From NCBI GenBank assembly GCA_021794095.1, contig JAJYRN010000021.1, forward strand, positions 1 through 46,264: a DNA stretch of 46,264 bases. The letters are read 5' to 3'. The translations under genes were made by a program, and so were the position numbers. Below the pieces are notes generated by a model. The model made no database searches. It was not told the DNA's origin and saw only the letters and a program-made list of their open reading frames with translations. Below are positions 42,607 to 46,264 of the stretch, in pieces. Numbering within the stretch: the stretch's first letter is position 1; every line of letters starts with the position of its first letter. The DNA is from Acidobacteriota bacterium (lineage in GTDB: Bacteria > Acidobacteriota > Holophagae > Holophagales > Holophagaceae).

Positions 42607-44328
42607 ATGAAATCCACCCGCATCATGCTCGTCCTGGCCGCCGCCTTGGCGCCCGTGGTCCTGAGCGCCCAGTCCAACGAGGATCTGCAGAAGCAGATCG
42701 AAGGCCTCAAGAAGCAGCTCCAGGTCATCCAGGAGAAGGCGGATGCCGCCCAGCAGAAGGCCGAGGCTGCGAAGGGCCTGGACAGCCGCTTGAGCCGCGT
42801 CGAACGCAAGATGGGCGCCGGCAATGTCCAGTGGGGCGGCGAACTCATGACCCGCTTCGACAGCACCCAGTGGCACCTCAAGCCCTACCAGCAGTTCCTC
42901 GGCTTCGTCCAGAACCCCGCCAACGGCATGCCGATGCCCGTCACCCAGCAGGTCGGGGCCCAGGATCTGACCAACTCGGTCCAGTGGTCCACCCGCCTCC
43001 GCCTCAACATGGGCATCCACATCAATGACCACGCCCAGATCATGGGCCGGCTGGTGATGTACAAGATCCACGGCGGCGCGGATGTGCCGACCTTCAACGG
43101 CTCGCCGAACACCGTCTACAGTTCCTTCGTCACCGGCCAGGTGCCCAGCACCGATGTGCTGCGGGTCGAGCGCGCCAGCCTGGTGTACCACTTCCCCCTG
43201 GGCATCCTCTCCATCGGCCGCCAGAACACCACGGACGGCCCTCCGTTCGAAGTACGCGAGGGCGGTGAGCGCCAGGCCACCCCACAGGCGCTGGCCGTGA
43301 ATGCCACCATTGACGGCATGGGCTGGAAGTTTGAGCTCAGCAAGATCGGCCTCCCCGATAACACCCTGCTGGGCATCTGCTACGGCGTGGGCTACGAAAG
43401 CGGCTTCGGCGGCGGCGGCCTGGTGAAGACCAACTCGGCCCCCGTGGGCTTCAACTTCACCAACGCCACCGTGGCGAACCCCGCCGCGGCGACCCTCCAG
43501 GTCAACAACATCGGTCCCCTCAAGGACACCACCGTGCTGGGCGTCATGTACGACATGCCCCTGCTCTTCGAGGTCGGTGACAGCGTCCAGAGCGCCAACT
43601 TCTACCTGGGTTACAACCGGTTCGGCAACATGACGGATATCCCCTTCGGCAGCACCGTCAACTTCCCGGTGCCCTCCGCGCCCGGCATGGGCGGCATGCC
43701 GTCCACCCAGTACGTCTCCGCCACCAACAACCTGGGTGACATGGATCAGTGGACGATGACCTGGAAGCACAAGGTCGGCGACCAGTTCACCTACTTCGTC
43801 AGTGCCGGCTACCTCAAGAGCCATCCAAACGGAAAGTCCTCGCAATACGGCGCCTACTGGAACTTCCCCACCACCATGCCCGCCGGGTACCCCACGGGTC
43901 TCACCCAGCTTTCGGGCTTCGGCGGCCTGATGGGCGATGCCAACCACAGTGAAACCGCCTCAGCCTATTACACGGGCGTCCGCTACGATCCCACGGAGAA
44001 AATCGGCTTCGGCCTCGAGTTCAACCACGGGTCGCCGCGCTGGTTCACCTACACCCCCGCCACCGGTGAGTACACGGACAAGCTGGGCGCCCGCGGCGAT
44101 GTGTGGGAGGGCTACACCCAGTGGCGTTTCGCCAAGAATGCCGACCTGCGCTTCGGCTACATCCACTACGCCTACACCCACGCGTTCAGCGGCTGGCAGA
44201 TCGGCCCCGGCGCGATGCCCGGCCAGAGCTGGGAAGACTCGTACAACCTGAGCAAGAATCCGATGCTCCAGTACTCGTTCCCCTCGACGGTGAAGAATTT
44301 CTACGCCGCCATTGAAGTGAAGTTCTAA
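42607..44328 (+). CDS. DUF3373-type outer-membrane beta-barrel protein
   Basis: 573 residues. A signal peptide (IMLVLAAALAPVVLSAQ) is followed by a short coiled coil (about 23-70, rich in K/Q/A) and then a long region of alternating strands (WGGELMTRFDS, WSTRLRLNMGIHI, LRFGYIHYAYTHAF) ending in a C-terminal phenylalanine (EVKF), as barrel proteins do. The N-terminal coiled coil suggests peptidoglycan tethering. It could be a porin for the substrate of the octaheme enzyme, or part of an electron conduit with the cytochromes. Neither role is proven here. Confidence 0.75.
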   Translation: MKSTRIMLVLAAALAPVVLSAQSNEDLQKQIEGLKKQLQVIQEKADAAQQKAEAAKGLDSRLSRVERKMGAGNVQWGGELMTRFDSTQWHLKPYQQFLGFVQNPANGMPMPVTQQVGAQDLTNSVQWSTRLRLNMGIHINDHAQIMGRLVMYKIHGGADVPTFNGSPNTVYSSFVTGQVPSTDVLRVERASLVYHFPLGILSIGRQNTTDGPPFEVREGGERQATPQALAVNATIDGMGWKFELSKIGLPDNTLLGICYGVGYESGFGGGGLVKTNSAPVGFNFTNATVANPAAATLQVNNIGPLKDTTVLGVMYDMPLLFEVGDSVQSANFYLGYNRFGNMTDIPFGSTVNFPVPSAPGMGGMPSTQYVSATNNLGDMDQWTMTWKHKVGDQFTYFVSAGYLKSHPNGKSSQYGAYWNFPTTMPAGYPTGLTQLSGFGGLMGDANHSETASAYYTGVRYDPTEKIGFGLEFNHGSPRWFTYTPATGEYTDKLGARGDVWEGYTQWRFAKNADLRFGYIHYAYTHAFSGWQIGPGAMPGQSWEDSYNLSKNPMLQYSFPSTVKNFYAAIEVKF

Positions 44329-44339
44329 TCCCCCCCTAG

Positions 44340-44370
44340 AACCCCGCGGAGCCCATGGCTCCGCGGGGTT
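44340..44370 (+). terminator. 14-bp hairpin between the barrel and octaheme genes
   Basis: AACCCCGCGGAGCC (44340-44353) pairs perfectly with 44357-44370 around CAT. No T-run follows. It is either a weak terminator or a processing/stability element that separates expression of the outer-membrane protein from that of the reductase. Confidence 0.65.
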
Positions 44371-44410
44371 CCGCCTGTCCGACCCGGACGCCATCCCATC
44401 AGGAGAGCCC

Positions 44411-46036
44411 ATGCCGCATCCGCCTCGAAACCCATCGCCGCCCAGACTCCGGCGGTCGCTCCAGGCCCTCCTGGGCCTGCTGGCCCTGTCGCTGTTCAGC
44501 GCACAGGCCCAGCAGTCCACCTCACCCGCGCCCTCCGGACACGGCTCCTACCTCAGTGTGCATGCCGAGCAGGACAGCATGCAGACCGCCGACCACAGCA
44601 AATTCAAGATCCTCAAAGGCCCCTTCAAGGATGGCGACGGCCCGGCTGTGACCAAGGCCTGCCTCACCTGCCACACGGAGGCCGCCAAGCAGGTCATGGC
44701 CACCCAGCACTGGCAGTGGCACGTGCCCCAGAAGGGACTCGAAAGCTACGGCAAGGGCACCGACCTGGTGAACAACTTCTGCATCTCCATCCGGGGCGGC
44801 AACACGGCCACCTGCACCCGCTGCCATGCTGGCTATGGGTACAAGGACGCCTCCTTCGATTTCACCAACCAGGACAACGTGGACTGCCTCGTCTGCCACG
44901 ACACCACCGGTGACTACGAGAAGGAACTGGCGGGCCTGCCCAATCCGGCCATCGATCTGGCCGACGTCGCCCAGCATGTGGGCCGTCCTACCCTGAAGAA
45001 CTGCGGTGCCTGTCACTTCTTCGGCGGCGGCGCGGACGCCACCAAGCATGGCGACCTGGACGACACCATCCTGGATGCCCCGCGCACCGAGGATGTGCAC
45101 ATGTCCAAGCAGGGCGCCGGCATGACCTGCGTGGACTGCCATGTCTCCTCGGCCCACCAGGTGGGCGGGCCCGACTACGTCATCCCCGCGAACAAGCGCG
45201 AGCAGCCCAAGTACCCCGGCGAGGCCGTCTCCCGGATGTCCTGCACCGCCTGCCATACCGATCATCCCCACAAGTCCTACATCCTGAATCGCCACTACCA
45301 GAAGATCGCCTGCCAGACCTGCCACATCCCCGAGTTCGCCCGGGACAAGCGCGGCACCAACCTCTGGTGGGACTGGTCCACCGCCGGCAAGCTCAAGAAC
45401 GGGCGCCCGTACACCACCGAGGACAAGAACGGTTTCGAGACCTACAACAGCATGCATGGGGATCTGGTCTGGGCCCGGGATGTCGTGCCCACCTATGTGT
45501 GGTACGACGGCAATATGAAGTTCACCCGCCTGACCGATACCATCACGCCGCCCAAGGATCCCAAGGGTTCGATCCTCCTGAACCCCGTTGAGGGCTCCTA
45601 CACGGATCCCAACGCCAAGATCTGGCCCTTCAAGTTCCACGAGGGCAAGCAACCCTATGATACCGTCCTCAACAAGCTGATCGCCCCGTACACGGCGGGC
45701 CCCGCCGGCTCCGGCGCCTTCTGGGGCGACTGGAAGTGGGATCCTGCCATCAAGCAGGGCATGGCGACGGCCGGCCTGCCTTACAGCGGTCACTACGGTT
45801 TCGTGCGCACCACCATGATCTGGCCCATCACCCACATGGTGGCCCCCAAGGAGCAGGCCCTCTCCTGCACCGACTGCCACACCCGGAAGGGGCGGCTGGA
45901 GAAGGTGCCCGGCTTCTACCTCCTGGGGCGTGACCGCGGCACTGGCCTGGATTTCCTGGGCTTCGGTGTGATTCTCCTCACCCTCGTCGGTGTGGCGGTC
46001 CACGGCATTCTCCGCTTCATCCACGGGCGCCACTAG
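44411..46036 (+). CDS. Octaheme c-type cytochrome of the tetrathionate reductase family
   Basis: 541 residues. Eight CxxCH sites are present (CLTCH, CTRCH, CLVCH, CGACH, CVDCH, CTACH, CQTCH, CTDCH), with the family context GYGYKDASFDF, VDCLVCHDTTGDYEK and the early HWQW. An N-terminal signal peptide (LLGLLALSLFSAQA) and a C-terminal membrane helix (FGVILLTLVGVAVHGILRF) place it on the periplasmic face of the inner membrane. The Shewanella relative reduces tetrathionate, nitrite and hydroxylamine in vitro; the substrate here is open. It directly precedes a cytochrome b gene (nine-base gap). Confidence 0.93.
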   Translation: MPHPPRNPSPPRLRRSLQALLGLLALSLFSAQAQQSTSPAPSGHGSYLSVHAEQDSMQTADHSKFKILKGPFKDGDGPAVTKACLTCHTEAAKQVMATQHWQWHVPQKGLESYGKGTDLVNNFCISIRGGNTATCTRCHAGYGYKDASFDFTNQDNVDCLVCHDTTGDYEKELAGLPNPAIDLADVAQHVGRPTLKNCGACHFFGGGADATKHGDLDDTILDAPRTEDVHMSKQGAGMTCVDCHVSSAHQVGGPDYVIPANKREQPKYPGEAVSRMSCTACHTDHPHKSYILNRHYQKIACQTCHIPEFARDKRGTNLWWDWSTAGKLKNGRPYTTEDKNGFETYNSMHGDLVWARDVVPTYVWYDGNMKFTRLTDTITPPKDPKGSILLNPVEGSYTDPNAKIWPFKFHEGKQPYDTVLNKLIAPYTAGPAGSGAFWGDWKWDPAIKQGMATAGLPYSGHYGFVRTTMIWPITHMVAPKEQALSCTDCHTRKGRLEKVPGFYLLGRDRGTGLDFLGFGVILLTLVGVAVHGILRFIHGRH

Positions 46037-46044
46037 GAGGCATC

Positions 46045-46264
46045 ATGCGACGCATCGTACTCTACGAAAAATTCGAACGCTTCTGGCACTGGATGCAGGC
46101 CCTGCTGATCATCACCCTGATGGTCACCGGCTTCGAAGTCCGCGGCCTCCTCCACCTCCATCTGCTGGGGTTCGCCACGGCCATCACCGTGCACAACTAC
46201 TCGGCCCTGGCCCTGGTCGTGCTGATCGTGTTCGCGATCTTCTGGCACGTCACCACCGAGATCG
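46045..46264 (+). CDS. Cytochrome b-type membrane subunit (partial, runs off the window)
   Basis: The visible 73 residues begin MRRIVLYEKFERFWHWMQALL and contain two hydrophobic helices (about 15-35 and 45-68) with histidines in FWHWMQ, VHNYS and FWHVTTE as likely heme b ligands. This matches the two-helix start of cytochrome b561/b6-type quinol oxidoreductases. AGGAGG lies five bases before the ATG. Its likely role is to take electrons from menaquinol and pass them to the octaheme cytochrome. Confidence 0.88.
   Translation, partial: MRRIVLYEKFERFWHWMQALLIITLMVTGFEVRGLLHLHLLGFATAITVHNYSALALVVLIVFAIFWHVTTEI

Overview
The window is a GC-rich bacterial chromosome segment. Its gene content fits an Acidobacteriota genome of the Holophagae/Geothrix type: menaquinone methyltransferase, a chemosensory operon, a DUF3373 outer-membrane protein beside multiheme cytochromes, and many Reg_prop or PAS sensors. 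This placement is an inference from protein character, not from a marker gene. Almost all genes are short-spaced or overlap by 1-4 bases in compact operons. The exception is an AT-richer island at about 136-6560.

Region 1 (1-6560) is an Rhs polymorphic-toxin locus, transcribed on the minus strand. It holds a giant signal-peptide-bearing Rhs/YD-repeat protein (1360-6453), a small membrane protein placed as its immunity gene (1010-1306), a start-less displaced second Rhs tip (611-1006), and a second small membrane protein (302-595). This is the layout of an Rhs main tip/immunity pair followed by an orphan tip/immunity pair.

Region 2 (6560-15700) is core and mixed metabolism: rpe, a GIY-YIG nuclease, a secreted transpeptidase-like protein with degenerate motifs, hutI, an MscS channel with a long periplasmic coiled coil, a DUF465 protein, an oligopeptide-type ABC ATPase coupled to a TonB-C-like protein, and guaB.

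Region 3 (15676-23006, minus) is a chemosensory operon read in the order PilZ, cheY, a CheZ-like phosphatase with a FliM-type N-terminal peptide, a triple-CheW scaffold, cheA, and a CheW-CheZ fusion, followed by asnS. No receptor, CheR or CheB is present.

Region 4 (23168-31940) has pyrR-pyrB with an ORF6N protein and a small membrane protein; a minus-strand XRE-PAS-pseudokinase-receiver protein; then gpmI, a PAS sensor ending in a four-cysteine module and a P-loop NTPase in one overlapping operon; and convergent ubiE/menG. A 3.8-copy array of 89-90 bp repeats (32008-32346) separates ubiE from an acyl-CoA dehydrogenase.

Region 5 (32422-41437) has the acyl-CoA dehydrogenase, a FecR/DUF6600-type surface protein with a Pro/Arg-rich repeat tail, a secreted unknown protein overlapping tatD, and a large Reg_prop/Y_Y_Y histidine kinase coupled to a MobA-like nucleotidyltransferase.

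Region 6 (41438-46264) is a respiratory cluster: an Rrf2 regulator with three cysteines, a monoheme cytochrome c, a DUF3373 outer-membrane protein, an octaheme cytochrome of the tetrathionate reductase family, and the start of a membrane cytochrome b that continues past the window. The likely electron path is quinol to cytochrome b to the octaheme reductase. No tRNA, rRNA or CRISPR array was recognised.
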